DNA of 64,000 nt from Flavobacteriales bacterium (GTDB lineage Bacteria; Bacteroidota; Bacteroidia; JACJYZ01). Position 1 is the stretch's first letter, and each line of letters starts with the position of its first letter. Below, piece by piece: positions 26,747 through 34,526 of this stretch. The notes under the pieces were generated by a model, which saw only the letters and a list, made by a program, of their open reading frames with translations, was not told where the DNA came from and did no database searches. Position numbers and translations under genes: made by a program. The DNA lies in assembly GCA_020635855.1 (NCBI GenBank), contig JACJYZ010000003.1:62001-126000 (forward strand). The letters run 5' to 3'.

Positions 26747-26778
26747 CAAAAGATACAGAATTGTGAATCTAAAAACAA
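26747..26778 (-). promoter_or_regulatory. Promoter of the M4 protease gene
   Basis: On the minus strand: TTG, 20 bases, then TATCTTTTG, close to the Bacteroidota pattern TTG-N17..23-TAnnTTTG with one extra base inside the -7 element. It would give a ~95-nt 5' leader. Confidence 0.55.
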
Positions 26779-27077
26779 TAAAAAAATTTTGAGAAACTTT
26801 AAAATTCAGTAATGAAAGTTCGAAAGTTCGTTTGTAACTCGTTGATATAGCTATTGTTTTGGCTATGTCGGTTTTAATATTCCAATCTACTTTCTGAAAA
26901 TCAAAACCAGTGATTTATGTGGTATTCGTGCCCATCAGATCAAAGAATCGTGAATTCTTTGGCTTAAATACAAGGTGCAAGATTCTTTGGTGATTCGGTT
27001 GGGAATGTGACCCGCAAACCATCCGAAAGGTATGGTGGAAAAACAGAATGACACGGGATGAATCCCCTGGCTTTCCT

Positions 27078-27085
27078 TACATTTG
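27078..27085 (+). promoter_or_regulatory. -7 element of der
   Basis: TACATTTG, an exact TAnnTTTG match, ends 19 bp before the chosen der start. No good -33 element is seen. Its position argues against the longer open frame that begins upstream at 27048. Confidence 0.5.
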
Positions 27086-27104
27086 CGCACGAATTGTACC
27101 TGAT

Positions 27105-28409
27105 ATGTCAAACATTGTTGCCATCGTAGGACGCCCGAATGTGGGCAAATCAACTTTTTTCAACCGCATGGTGGGAGGAAGAGACGCCATTGTAGATGAG
27201 GTCAGCGGCGTTACCCGCGACCGGCATTACGGCGTAGGTGAGTGGAATGGTAAGCGGTTCACCCTGATTGATACCGGTGGTTATGTGGTGGGATCCGATG
27301 ACGTGTTTGAGGAAGAGATCCGCAAGCAGGTGACCGCCGCCATTGAAGAAGCTGACCTGATCATCTTTGTGGTGGATGTGGAAACCGGCATCACCGACAT
27401 GGACAAGACCGTTGCCAACATGCTGCGCCAAAGCGAGCGGAAGGTCCTCCTTGCCGTGAACAAAGTAGATAACAGCATGCGTGTGAATGACGCTACCGAG
27501 TTTTATGCGTTGGGGCTGGGTGAATACCATTGTGTGTCGGCCATAAACGGCAGCGGCACCGGCGAACTGCTGGATGAAATGGCGTCGGAACTCAGCGATG
27601 AAGATCCGGATTCAAATTCCGAACTGCCCCGTTTCGCCATCGTTGGCCGGCCCAATGTGGGTAAGTCTTCACTGGTGAATGCCCTGCTGGGGGAAGACAG
27701 GCACATCGTAACGCCGGTAGCCGGAACCACGCGGGATGCCATCCACAGCCGGTACAACAAGTTCGGTTTTGATTTCATGCTGGTGGATACTGCCGGTTTG
27801 CGTAAGAAAGGAAAGGTGCACGAAGACCTGGAGTTTTATTCCGTCATGCGCACAGTGAGGGCCATCGAGAATTGCGACGTGTGTTTTTTGCTGCTGGATG
27901 CCCAGGAAGAATTCGGCGCCCAGGACATGAACATCTTCCGCCTCGCCCAACGCAACAAAAAGGGCATCGTAATCCTGGTCAACAAGTGGGACCTGGTGCA
28001 AAAAGACACCCATACGGCGCTCCAATACGAAAAGCTGATTAAGGAAAAGATCCAGCCGTTTACCGATGTCCCCATCCTGTTTATATCCGCACTCACCAAG
28101 CAGCGCATCATGGATGCCATGAAGATGGGTGTTCAGGTGTATGAGAACCGCCGCAAGAAGATCGCAACCTCCGTTCTGAACGAATGGATCGAACCCGTGC
28201 TGGAAAAATATCCCCCTCCGGCGGTGCGTGGATTGTATGTCAAAATCAAATATGTAACCCAGCTTCCGATCTTCACACCCACCTTTGCATTCTTCTGCAA
28301 CCACCCGCAACACGTGAAAGACCCTTACAAAAGGTTCCTTGAAAACAGGCTCAGAGAGTCTTTTGATTTCACCGGAGTGCCGATCAATATCGTGTTCAGA
28401 AAGAAATAA
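27105..28409 (+). CDS. der: Ribosome biogenesis GTPase Der
   Basis: 434 residues with the tandem double G domain unique to Der/EngA. The first has VAIVGRPNVGKSTFFNR (G1), DTGGYV (G3) and NKVDN (G4); the second has FAIVGRPNVGKSSLVN, DTAGLRKKGKV and NKWDLV. The C-terminal KH-like domain follows (~350-434), with the closing FCNHPQHVKDPYKRFLENRLR and FTGVPINIVFRKK. Der binds the 50S subunit precursor and is essential in most bacteria. I chose the ATG at 27105 since the protein then starts MSNIVAIVGRPN as in homologues and it sits just after an exact -7 element. Confidence 0.97.
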   Translation: MSNIVAIVGRPNVGKSTFFNRMVGGRDAIVDEVSGVTRDRHYGVGEWNGKRFTLIDTGGYVVGSDDVFEEEIRKQVTAAIEEADLIIFVVDVETGITDMDKTVANMLRQSERKVLLAVNKVDNSMRVNDATEFYALGLGEYHCVSAINGSGTGELLDEMASELSDEDPDSNSELPRFAIVGRPNVGKSSLVNALLGEDRHIVTPVAGTTRDAIHSRYNKFGFDFMLVDTAGLRKKGKVHEDLEFYSVMRTVRAIENCDVCFLLLDAQEEFGAQDMNIFRLAQRNKKGIVILVNKWDLVQKDTHTALQYEKLIKEKIQPFTDVPILFISALTKQRIMDAMKMGVQVYENRRKKIATSVLNEWIEPVLEKYPPPAVRGLYVKIKYVTQLPIFTPTFAFFCNHPQHVKDPYKRFLENRLRESFDFTGVPINIVFRKK

Positions 28410-28436
28410 ATGCGTAATTTTTTTTGCTGGAAATAC

Positions 28437-28467
28437 TTGACAGGTACAAATTCACGTTTTACTTTTA
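28437..28467 (+). promoter_or_regulatory. Promoter of the candidate structured RNA
   Basis: TTG at 28437-28439, 20 bases, then TACTTTTA, one base off the TAnnTTTG consensus. It lies after the der stop codon and predicts transcription starting near 28473, well before any protein start. Confidence 0.5.
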
Positions 28468-28472
28468 CAAAG

Positions 28473-28672
28473 CAGTTTGAAACAAGTCAGTTCTTTTATT
28501 CTTTGAATTAAGTTAGAACTTCACAATACGAAGGGGCTCACTTCACAAGTCATGGTTACGGACGCAAATGGATGCACATCAACACTCTTACTTCCATTCT
28601 TGACTTAGGGCCCCTTTTTCTTTTTCAGCCCGGCAGGGCACAGAACCCCGTAAACCTTTACGGGGTTTTTTT
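28473..28672 (+). ncRNA. Candidate structured RNA between der and a DCC-family gene
   Basis: A ~200-nt stretch with its own promoter match and a strong terminator, and no plausible protein. Hairpin 1 pairs AGTTCT (28489-28494) with AGAACT (28515-28520), with an inner ATTC/GAAT stem. A long interrupted stem pairs AAGGGGC (28531-28537) with GCCCCTT (28610-28616) and AAGTCA-TGG (28547-28555) with CCA-TGACTT (28594-28606), leaving internal bulges and a ~38-base apical loop. The size and bulged-rod look recall 6S RNA, but I cannot show sequence identity to any known family. It could instead be an unusual leader of the downstream gene. Confidence 0.4.
28644..28672 (+). terminator. Rho-independent terminator
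   Basis: AACCCCGTAAA and TTTACGGGGTT arms around a short loop, then a run of T. It ends either the candidate RNA or a long der transcript, 49 bp before the next gene. Confidence 0.9.
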
Positions 28673-28720
28673 ATGTCCGGGCCGTATCTTCGCTCCCACG
28701 ATCCCGGCCTTTCGCTTTCC

Positions 28721-29128
28721 ATGGAACACCTACCTGACCATATCATTTTCTTTGACGGCCACTGTCACCTCTGTAGCGGCGCCGTGCAATGGATCCTGAA
28801 ACGCGACAAACGCAGGGTGTTCTTCTTTGCACCCCTGCAGTCCGGCACCGCAGCTACACTTCTTCCGCCCGAGATGTCAGATCTGCAAAACATGGGTACG
28901 TTCGTATATGTCAGAAACGGAGTACTTCTCATCCGGTCAACGGCAGCACTCGCCATGCTGAATCAACTCGGTGGTATCTGGTCGGTGTTGTCCTGGCTGA
29001 AGGTTGTGCCCAGGCCCATCCGTGATGCCGCGTACAACCTCGTGGCACGCAACCGCTACAAATGGTTCGGTAAAAGGGAAGTTTGCATGATGCCCCAACC
29101 GGGGAATGCAGAACGGTTCCTGGATTAA
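28721..29128 (+). CDS. DCC (DUF393) family thiol-disulfide oxidoreductase-like protein
   Basis: 135 residues from the ATG at 28721 (MEHLPDHIIFFDGHCHLCSG). The FFDGHCHLCSGAVQW block holds the D-x-x-C-x-x-C motif that names the DCC family, followed by RRVFFFAPLQS and the pattern TFVYVRNGVLLIRSTAALAML, and the closing LVARNRYKWFGKRE. These are thioredoxin-fold-like proteins whose substrates are mostly unknown. The gene converges on the transsulfuration enzyme with only 4 bp between the stop codons. A longer frame from 28673 would start inside the terminator and is unlikely. Confidence 0.85.
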   Translation: MEHLPDHIIFFDGHCHLCSGAVQWILKRDKRRVFFFAPLQSGTAATLLPPEMSDLQNMGTFVYVRNGVLLIRSTAALAMLNQLGGIWSVLSWLKVVPRPIRDAAYNLVARNRYKWFGKREVCMMPQPGNAERFLD

Positions 29129-29132
29129 AATG

Positions 29133-30302
29133 TCAGGCGATCTTGTCCAGCGCAGCTTTCAGATCTTCCCACAACGCATCCACATCTTCAAGTCCGACAT
29201 ACAGCCGCACCAAATTCAGGCGCAGGACCGGAGATGCATAGTTGGGTGATTCGGAGAGTACGCACAGCGGGTATACCAACGACTCATATCCGCCCCACGA
29301 TGTGGCCAGCAGGAAATGATGCAGGTTGTTGCAGAATGTTTCCGTGTCTTCCACGCGCTCCGATTTAAGTGCGATCGAGAGCAGTCCGCTTCCGCTTTTC
29401 ATCTGGCGTTTGGCCAGTTCATGCTGAGGATGACCGGGAAGGAACGGGTGATACACGGTTGCTACGGCGGGGTGGCCTTCCAATCGCTTCGCAAGCTCAA
29501 ACGCAGACGCCGCACTCCGTTCCATGCGAAGAGGCAGGGTTCTCAGCCCGCGCAACATCATCCATGCATCATGGGGAGAAATGATGGCGCCGAGTGTCAT
29601 GAACTCCGCGTTGAACATGCGCATGATGCGTTCTTTCGATCCGCACACCACACCGGCCACCACATCACTGTGACCGTTCAGGTATTTGGTTGCCGACTGC
29701 ACCGTCATGTCAATGCCCATCCGTATGGGTTGCTGCAACAGGGGGGTGCAGTAGCTGTTGTCGCAGATGGTGGTGATGCCTTTTTCTTTTGCCAGCCGGG
29801 CCACTGCTTCCAGGTCCTGCAACTCGAAGGTGATCGAGTTCGGACTTTCCAGGTAGATTAGTTTGGTTTGCTCATTGATGGCTGCGGAGATCTGTGCGGT
29901 ATCGGTGCCATCCGCCATGGTGGTGGTCACCCCGTATTGTACGAGGTATTTGTTCAGCAACTTGTTGGTCCAGCTGTAGGGCTTCTGCACACACACCACA
30001 TGGTCACCGGCCTTTACCACCGACATGATGGCTGCTGCAATGGCAGCCGTTCCGCTGGAAAACACCAGTGCATCTTCGGCGCCGTCGAGGGCGGCCAGTT
30101 TGCTGCGAAGGATGGCAACGGTGGGGTTGTAGCCCCGGGTGTAGAAGGGTACTTCCAGTTCGCGTTGCAGTTCCGTGCGCATGGTAGCCACATCGGGGAA
30201 TGCAAAGTTGGAAGACTGAAAAAGCGGGGGAGCAACCGCATTCAGATAATCTTCACGGTGCTCCCCCAGTTGGTTCAGGATGTAAGACAGATCATCCATC
30301 AA
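29133..30302 (-). CDS. PLP-dependent Cys/Met metabolism enzyme (transsulfuration family)
   Basis: 389 residues with the cystathionine gamma-synthase/beta-lyase/methionine gamma-lyase fold. The PLP-binding Lys is in QSATKYLNGHSDVVAG (~residue 205), with the phosphate-binding FSSGTAAIAAAIMSV block at ~80, the Tyr/Arg of YTRGYNPTV at ~55 and the Asp of TTICDNSYCTPLLQQP at ~180. The exact reaction cannot be fixed from sequence: making cystathionine, cleaving it, or degrading methionine are all possible. It lies 17 bp after metK and is probably co-transcribed with it, which favours a role in methionine or homocysteine supply. Confidence 0.85.
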   Translation of the reverse strand: MMDDLSYILNQLGEHREDYLNAVAPPLFQSSNFAFPDVATMRTELQRELEVPFYTRGYNPTVAILRSKLAALDGAEDALVFSSGTAAIAAAIMSVVKAGDHVVCVQKPYSWTNKLLNKYLVQYGVTTTMADGTDTAQISAAINEQTKLIYLESPNSITFELQDLEAVARLAKEKGITTICDNSYCTPLLQQPIRMGIDMTVQSATKYLNGHSDVVAGVVCGSKERIMRMFNAEFMTLGAIISPHDAWMMLRGLRTLPLRMERSAASAFELAKRLEGHPAVATVYHPFLPGHPQHELAKRQMKSGSGLLSIALKSERVEDTETFCNNLHHFLLATSWGGYESLVYPLCVLSESPNYASPVLRLNLVRLYVGLEDVDALWEDLKAALDKIA

Positions 30303-30319
30303 TCCTTATGGTGCTATGT

Positions 30320-31588
30320 TTACAGGTTGAAGGCTTTCTTCACTTTGTCCTTATAGTCGATGTTCTCCCAGCTGAAGAACTCCACGTTGCGCTTGATTTT
30401 TTTGCCGTCGCGGACCAGCGCAATGGATTTCGTGTAGGGACCACGGCCGAAGTGACCGTATGCTGCGGTTTCCTGGAAGATGGGGTTCTTCAGTCCGAAT
30501 CGCTTCACGATGGCTGCCGGACGCATATCGAACAACTTGGTCACCATGGCCGCCACTTCTCCGTCGGAGAGCACTTTGCCTTTGCTGTTCTTGGCTTTGC
30601 AGGTGCCATAAGTGTTCACGTAGATACCCACGGGTTGCGCCACGCCGATGGCATAAGCTACCTGAACAAGCACTTCATCAGCCACACCGCCGGCCACCAG
30701 GTTCTTGGCAATGTGCCTGCTGGCATAGGCTGCCGACCTGTCTACCTTGGAAGAGTCTTTGCCGGAAAACGCACCGCCTCCGTGTGCACCTTTTCCACCG
30801 TATGTATCTACGATGATCTTACGGCCGGTCAGACCGGTGTCGCCGTGCGGACCGCCGATCACGAACTTACCGGTGGGATTCACCAGCAACTTGTATTTCT
30901 TCTTGAACAATTTCTGCACGCGTGCGGGAAGCTTTTTGAGTACACGGGGGATCAGGATCGTTTCGATGTCCTTCTTGATCTTGTCCAGCATTTTCTTCTC
31001 CGTGTCGAAGTCGTCATGCTGGGTGGAGATCACGATCGTGTCTACATGCATGGGTTTGTTGTCATCGTCGTAAGCGATGGTCACCTGCGACTTGGAGTCG
31101 GGGCGGAGGTATTTCATCTGCTTGCCTTCGCGACGAATGGCTGCCAGCTCGATCAGGAGTTTGTGGGCCAGGTCCAGTGCAAGGGGCATGTAGTTGTCGG
31201 TTTCATTTGTGGCGTAACCGAACATCATTCCCTGGTCGCCGGCGCCCTGGTCTTCTTCTTTTTTGCGGACAACACCCTGGTTGATGTCGGGTGATTGTTC
31301 GTGGATCGCACTGATTACGCCGCATGATTCCGAGTCGAACATGTAATCGGACTTGGTGTAGCCGATCCTGTTCACCACATCACGGGCGATCTTCTGGGCA
31401 TCGATATAACCCGATGTTTTTACCTCGCCGCTCAGCACAACGAGACCGGTCGTTACGAGCGTTTCGCAAGCAACTTTCGCGTTCTCGTCCTGCGCCAGGA
31501 AGGCATCCAGCAGGGCGTCGGAAATTTGATCGGAAACTTTATCCGGGTGTCCTTCGGAAACTGATTCGGATGTAAAAAGATAGGGCAT
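30320..31588 (-). CDS. metK: S-adenosylmethionine synthase
   Basis: 422 residues with the MetK signatures: FTSESVSEGHPDKVSDQISD at the N terminus, GAGDQGMMFGYA for the adenine/ATP site, GGPHGDTGLTGRKIIVDTYG, and GGGAFSGKDSSKVDRSAAY with the phosphate-binding loop. It makes SAM from methionine and ATP in the cytosol. It carries a lysine-rich insert of roughly 20-30 residues in the middle (KIKKDIETILIPRVLKKLPA and LFKKKYKLLV), as Bacteroidota forms do. A strong promoter precedes it, and the transsulfuration enzyme follows. Confidence 0.97.
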   Translation of the reverse strand: MPYLFTSESVSEGHPDKVSDQISDALLDAFLAQDENAKVACETLVTTGLVVLSGEVKTSGYIDAQKIARDVVNRIGYTKSDYMFDSESCGVISAIHEQSPDINQGVVRKKEEDQGAGDQGMMFGYATNETDNYMPLALDLAHKLLIELAAIRREGKQMKYLRPDSKSQVTIAYDDDNKPMHVDTIVISTQHDDFDTEKKMLDKIKKDIETILIPRVLKKLPARVQKLFKKKYKLLVNPTGKFVIGGPHGDTGLTGRKIIVDTYGGKGAHGGGAFSGKDSSKVDRSAAYASRHIAKNLVAGGVADEVLVQVAYAIGVAQPVGIYVNTYGTCKAKNSKGKVLSDGEVAAMVTKLFDMRPAAIVKRFGLKNPIFQETAAYGHFGRGPYTKSIALVRDGKKIKRNVEFFSWENIDYKDKVKKAFNL

Positions 31589-31617
31589 AGTATTCAGATG
31601 GTTTGTTTGGTGAAAGG

Positions 31618-31646
31618 CAAATTTATGATAATCCTAGAATTTGCAA
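31618..31646 (-). promoter_or_regulatory. Promoter of metK
   Basis: On the minus strand: TTG, 18 bases, then TAAATTTG, an exact TAnnTTTG -7 element. The predicted start site leaves a leader of about 20-25 nt. No SAM riboswitch fits in the space. Confidence 0.75.
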
Positions 31647-31681
31647 GGGGGATGGGTGAAAATGAAATGCAATGGAAAATG

Positions 31682-32590
31682 CTACTTCGTCAATTGTTGG
31701 AAGACCTCCTCCAGCTTGATCTCTTCTTTCTGCAGGGTGAGGATGGTGACCTTGTTCTCCACCGCGAACTGAAACAATACCGTGCGGAGATCCGCCTCGG
31801 CCGCAGATTCGATCCGGTATCTGCGCGTTGTTTCGCTGTGAATGGCTGAGATGCCGGGCAGCGCCTGGAGCGCATCCACGCTGATTTCCGCTTCAAACTC
31901 GATGGTAACCACCTGTCCTTTTCCGAGCCCTTCCTTCAGGTCTGATGCCGGTTTGTCGGCCACGATCTTTCCCCGGTTGATGATGATTACCCGGTCGCAC
32001 ATGGCTTCTACTTCCTGCATGATATGGGTGGATAGCATGACGCTTTTCTCAGCCCCCACGCGGCGGATCAGGTTCCGGATCTCGCGCAGCTGGTTCGGAT
32101 CAAGGCCCGAGGTAGGTTCATCCAGGATCAGCACTTTGGGATCGTGGATCAGCGCCTGTGCCAGTCCGACCCGCTGCCGGTATCCCTTTGACAAGGCGCC
32201 GATCTTTTTGTGCTGTTCCAGTCCGAGGCCTGTGATCTCCACCATTTCATCCACCCGCTGCCGGATTTGTTTTCCTTTGAAGTGAAGTCCGCCGATGAAC
32301 GCCAGGTACTCTTTCACATACATGTCGAGATACAGCGGATTGTGTTCGGGCAGGTAGCCTACATTCTTCCTCACTTCCAGGGACTGTTCCACCACGTCGT
32401 AGCCGCACACGTTCACGTCCCCTTCGGTTTGCGGGATGAAGCAGGTGATGATCTTCATCATGGTCGACTTACCCGCGCCGTTCGGTCCTAGAAATCCGAC
32501 CACTTCCTTGCCGCCCACATCGAAGCTCACATTGTCGAGCGCTTTCTGCTCGCCGTACACTTTGGTGATGTTCCTTACCCGGATAGACAT
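31682..32590 (-). CDS. gldA: Gliding motility ABC transporter ATP-binding protein GldA
   Basis: 302 residues from the start at 32590 (MSIRVRNITKVYGEQKALDN). Walker A is GFLGPNGAGKSTMMK, the signature is SKGYRQRVGLAQAL, Walker B is VLILDEPTSGLDPNQ and the switch His is in MLSTHIMQE. The C-terminal ~80 residues are the extra domain of the GldA/NatA-like group. With GldF and GldG, which are not in this window, it forms an ABC complex needed for gliding in flavobacteria; orthologues also occur in non-gliding relatives. The -7 element almost touches the start codon, so the mRNA may have little or no leader. Confidence 0.9.
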   Translation of the reverse strand: MSIRVRNITKVYGEQKALDNVSFDVGGKEVVGFLGPNGAGKSTMMKIITCFIPQTEGDVNVCGYDVVEQSLEVRKNVGYLPEHNPLYLDMYVKEYLAFIGGLHFKGKQIRQRVDEMVEITGLGLEQHKKIGALSKGYRQRVGLAQALIHDPKVLILDEPTSGLDPNQLREIRNLIRRVGAEKSVMLSTHIMQEVEAMCDRVIIINRGKIVADKPASDLKEGLGKGQVVTIEFEAEISVDALQALPGISAIHSETTRRYRIESAAEADLRTVLFQFAVENKVTILTLQKEEIKLEEVFQQLTK

Positions 32591-32594
32591 GTGA

Positions 32595-32625
32595 CAAATG
32601 TACGTATTGCCTTCAGAGACGGCAA
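32595..32625 (-). promoter_or_regulatory. Promoter of gldA, very close to the start codon
   Basis: On the minus strand: TTG (32625-32623), 20 bases, then TACATTTG (32602-32595), an exact match. The ATG begins only 5 bases after the -7 element, so transcription should start at or near the ATG. Confidence 0.7.
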
Positions 32626-32678
32626 GGCCATCTTCGTCTCTTTGAAGAATTCCCCTACATTCGTGGTAACGATCGCAC

Positions 32679-33599
32679 ATGAAAGGCATTGTCATCAAAT
32701 CAACCGGAAGCCGGTACCTTGTGGAAGATCCCGACGGGCATCTGCTCGACTGCCGGGTCAGGGGAAAAGTTCGCCTGGAAGAACGCGACACCACCAACCC
32801 GGTGGCCGTGGGCGATCACGTGGAGATCGAACAGAAAGGCGACGATTGGATCATCTCCACCATTTTTCCACGCACCAACTACATCGTGAGAAAAGCCACC
32901 AAGCTGTCGAGTCAGCGACACATCATCGCGGCCAACATCGACAGGGCCTACCTGGTGGTTACGCCGGCATTCCCGCGTACCAGCTTCGGGTTCATCGACC
33001 GGTTCCTGGTGACGGCAGAGGCTTATCATATCCCCGTTACCCTGATCTTCAACAAGGCCGACCTGTTCCGGGAAGGCGATGCGGTGGAAGTGCTGGAGGA
33101 AATGAAGCAGGTGTATGAAGCCATCGGCTATCCGTGCCTGGTTGTTTCTGCATACAACGAAAAAGATGTACAGATACTGCGGGAGCAGATGCAGCACCGG
33201 ACACAACTGATGAGCGGGCACTCGGGCGTGGGCAAATCCACCCTGATCAAAGCCCTTGAACCCCGGTTGGACCTGGTCACCAAAGAAATATCTCCCTTCC
33301 ACCTGAAAGGACAACACGCCACTACCTTTGCCGAAATGCACAGGGTGACCGGCGGTGGATATATCATTGACACACCAGGCATCAAAGAACTGGGACTGGT
33401 GGACATTCCCCGGGATGAGATCTCCCATTACTTTGTGGAAATGCGTGCCCTGCTACCGGGATGCAGGTTCAACAACTGCATGCATGTGAATGAACCCGGA
33501 TGTGCTGTGCTGGAAGCCGTAAAGAACGATATGGTGACGCCCACCCGGTACCAAAGTTACCTGGGCATGCTGGAAGAAACCGAAAACCTACAAAAATGA
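32679..33599 (+). CDS. rsgA: Small ribosomal subunit biogenesis GTPase RsgA
   Basis: 306 residues with the circularly permuted GTPase order: an OB-fold at ~1-70, NKADLF (G4) at ~125, then SGHSGVGKSTLIKAL (G1) at ~180 and DTPGIKELGL (G3) at ~230. The zinc-binding tail CRFNNCMHVNEPGC follows. RsgA checks 30S subunits late in assembly and removes RbfA. Its stop overlaps the start of dtd (ATGA), and the three genes rsgA-dtd-mazG-like appear to be one unit. It diverges from gldA across 88 bp. Confidence 0.97.
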   Translation: MKGIVIKSTGSRYLVEDPDGHLLDCRVRGKVRLEERDTTNPVAVGDHVEIEQKGDDWIISTIFPRTNYIVRKATKLSSQRHIIAANIDRAYLVVTPAFPRTSFGFIDRFLVTAEAYHIPVTLIFNKADLFREGDAVEVLEEMKQVYEAIGYPCLVVSAYNEKDVQILREQMQHRTQLMSGHSGVGKSTLIKALEPRLDLVTKEISPFHLKGQHATTFAEMHRVTGGGYIIDTPGIKELGLVDIPRDEISHYFVEMRALLPGCRFNNCMHVNEPGCAVLEAVKNDMVTPTRYQSYLGMLEETENLQK

Positions 33600-34048
33600 G
33601 GGTGTTGATTCAACGGGTATCGGAAGCTTCGGTCACCATCGAAGGGCGGGTACACGGTTCCATCGGAAAAGGTGTGCTGGTGCTGGTGGGAATAGAAGAG
33701 GCCGATACGGAGGAAGATGCCGACTGGCTGGCGGGGAAGGTAACGAGGTTGCGGATCTTCCCGGACGCGGAAGGGGTGATGAACGTGAGCTTGTCGGATG
33801 CCGGTGGTGGCGCCCTGGTGGTGAGTCAGTTCACCTTGCATGCCAGCACGAAGAAAGGCAACCTCCCGTCGTACATCAAAGCCGCCCGGCCCGAACATGC
33901 CATTCCCCTGTACGAGTACTTCGTGCGGCAGCTGAAGCAGGAAGGGATATCGGATGTGCAGACCGGCGTGTTCGGAGCAGATATGAAGGTAGCGCTGATC
34001 AATGACGGTCCTGTCACCATCTGGATTGACAGCCGGAACAAAGAATAA
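33596..34048 (+). CDS. dtd: D-aminoacyl-tRNA deacylase
   Basis: 150 residues, the usual DTD length, starting MRVLIQRVSEASVTIEG. The two signature motifs are the SQFTLHASTKKG block (active-site SQFTL) and NDGPVTIW near the C terminus, which holds the Gly-cis-Pro that rejects L-amino acids. The enzyme hydrolyses D-amino acids from mischarged tRNA. It overlaps rsgA by 4 bp and is followed by a MazG-like gene after 3 bp. Confidence 0.97.
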   Translation: MRVLIQRVSEASVTIEGRVHGSIGKGVLVLVGIEEADTEEDADWLAGKVTRLRIFPDAEGVMNVSLSDAGGGALVVSQFTLHASTKKGNLPSYIKAARPEHAIPLYEYFVRQLKQEGISDVQTGVFGADMKVALINDGPVTIWIDSRNKE

Positions 34049-34051
34049 GAA

Positions 34052-34381
34052 ATGACACTGGAAGAAGCACAAAAGAAGGTAGACGAATGGATCCGGACCG
34101 TAGGTGTCCGTTACTTCAGCGAACTCACCAACATGGCCGTTCTGACTGAGGAAGTGGGGGAACTGGCCCGCATCATGGCCCGCAAATACGGCGACCAGAG
34201 TTTCAAATCAGGAGAGGCGGAAGACCCGGCGCCGGAAATGGCAGATGTGTTGTTTGTGCTGATCTGCCTCGCCAACCAAACCGGCGTGAACCTGACCGAG
34301 GCGCTGGAAGCATCCCTGGAAAAGAAAACCAACCGGGATGCAAACCGGCACAAAGAGAACCCGAAGTTGAAGGATGTTTGA
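34052..34381 (+). CDS. MazG-like nucleotide pyrophosphohydrolase
   Basis: 109 residues, all-alpha. The metal-binding pattern is EEVGELARIMARKYGDQ and, about 30 residues later, PEMADVLFVLICLANQTG, the E-x-x-E ... E-x-x-D layout of single-domain MazG proteins. Such enzymes cut nucleoside triphosphates to monophosphates and clear damaged or excess nucleotides; the substrate cannot be told from sequence. It follows dtd by 3 bp. Its stop codon is abutted by a MITE-like inverted repeat. Confidence 0.88.
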   Translation: MTLEEAQKKVDEWIRTVGVRYFSELTNMAVLTEEVGELARIMARKYGDQSFKSGEAEDPAPEMADVLFVLICLANQTGVNLTEALEASLEKKTNRDANRHKENPKLKDV

Positions 34382-34382
34382 A

Positions 34383-34512
34383 GCCACGAAGGCGCAAAGG
34401 CTCAAAGAGAATAATGGGGTTTTATCCGGTGTTTCCGCACTTGGGTAATAAACACTGAACCGGCTTACCGACAACACCCACCACTTTCTTCGCGTCTTTG
34501 TGCCTTTGTGGC
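34383..34512. repeat. MITE-like inverted-repeat element
   Basis: Terminal arms of ~27 bp: left begins GCCACGAAGGCGCAAAGG, right (reverse complement) begins GCCACAAAGGCACAAAGACG. They enclose ~75 bp without coding potential. The element starts one base after the mazG-like stop codon. It lies 14 bp from the stop of the facing hydrolase gene, so its hairpin may end both transcripts. Confidence 0.75.
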
Positions 34513-34526
34513 AATATCCCTCCAGC

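Larger units (their letters stand above)
26646..27104. other. A+T-rich divergent intergenic region
   Basis: 459 bases between the divergent protease and der genes. It holds a promoter for the protease (26747-26778, minus) and a -7 element for der (27078-27085, plus). The part between about 26790 and 27060 is A+T rich and shows no clear repeat, ORF or RNA structure. Confidence 0.7.

Noticed and set aside
30200..30320. A SAM riboswitch near metK or the transsulfuration gene
   Set aside because: Only 17 bp separate the two genes and the metK leader is too short for an aptamer.
30200..31294. A 364-codon plus-strand frame across metK
   Set aside because: It lies antisense to an unmistakable MetK sequence and to part of the next gene.
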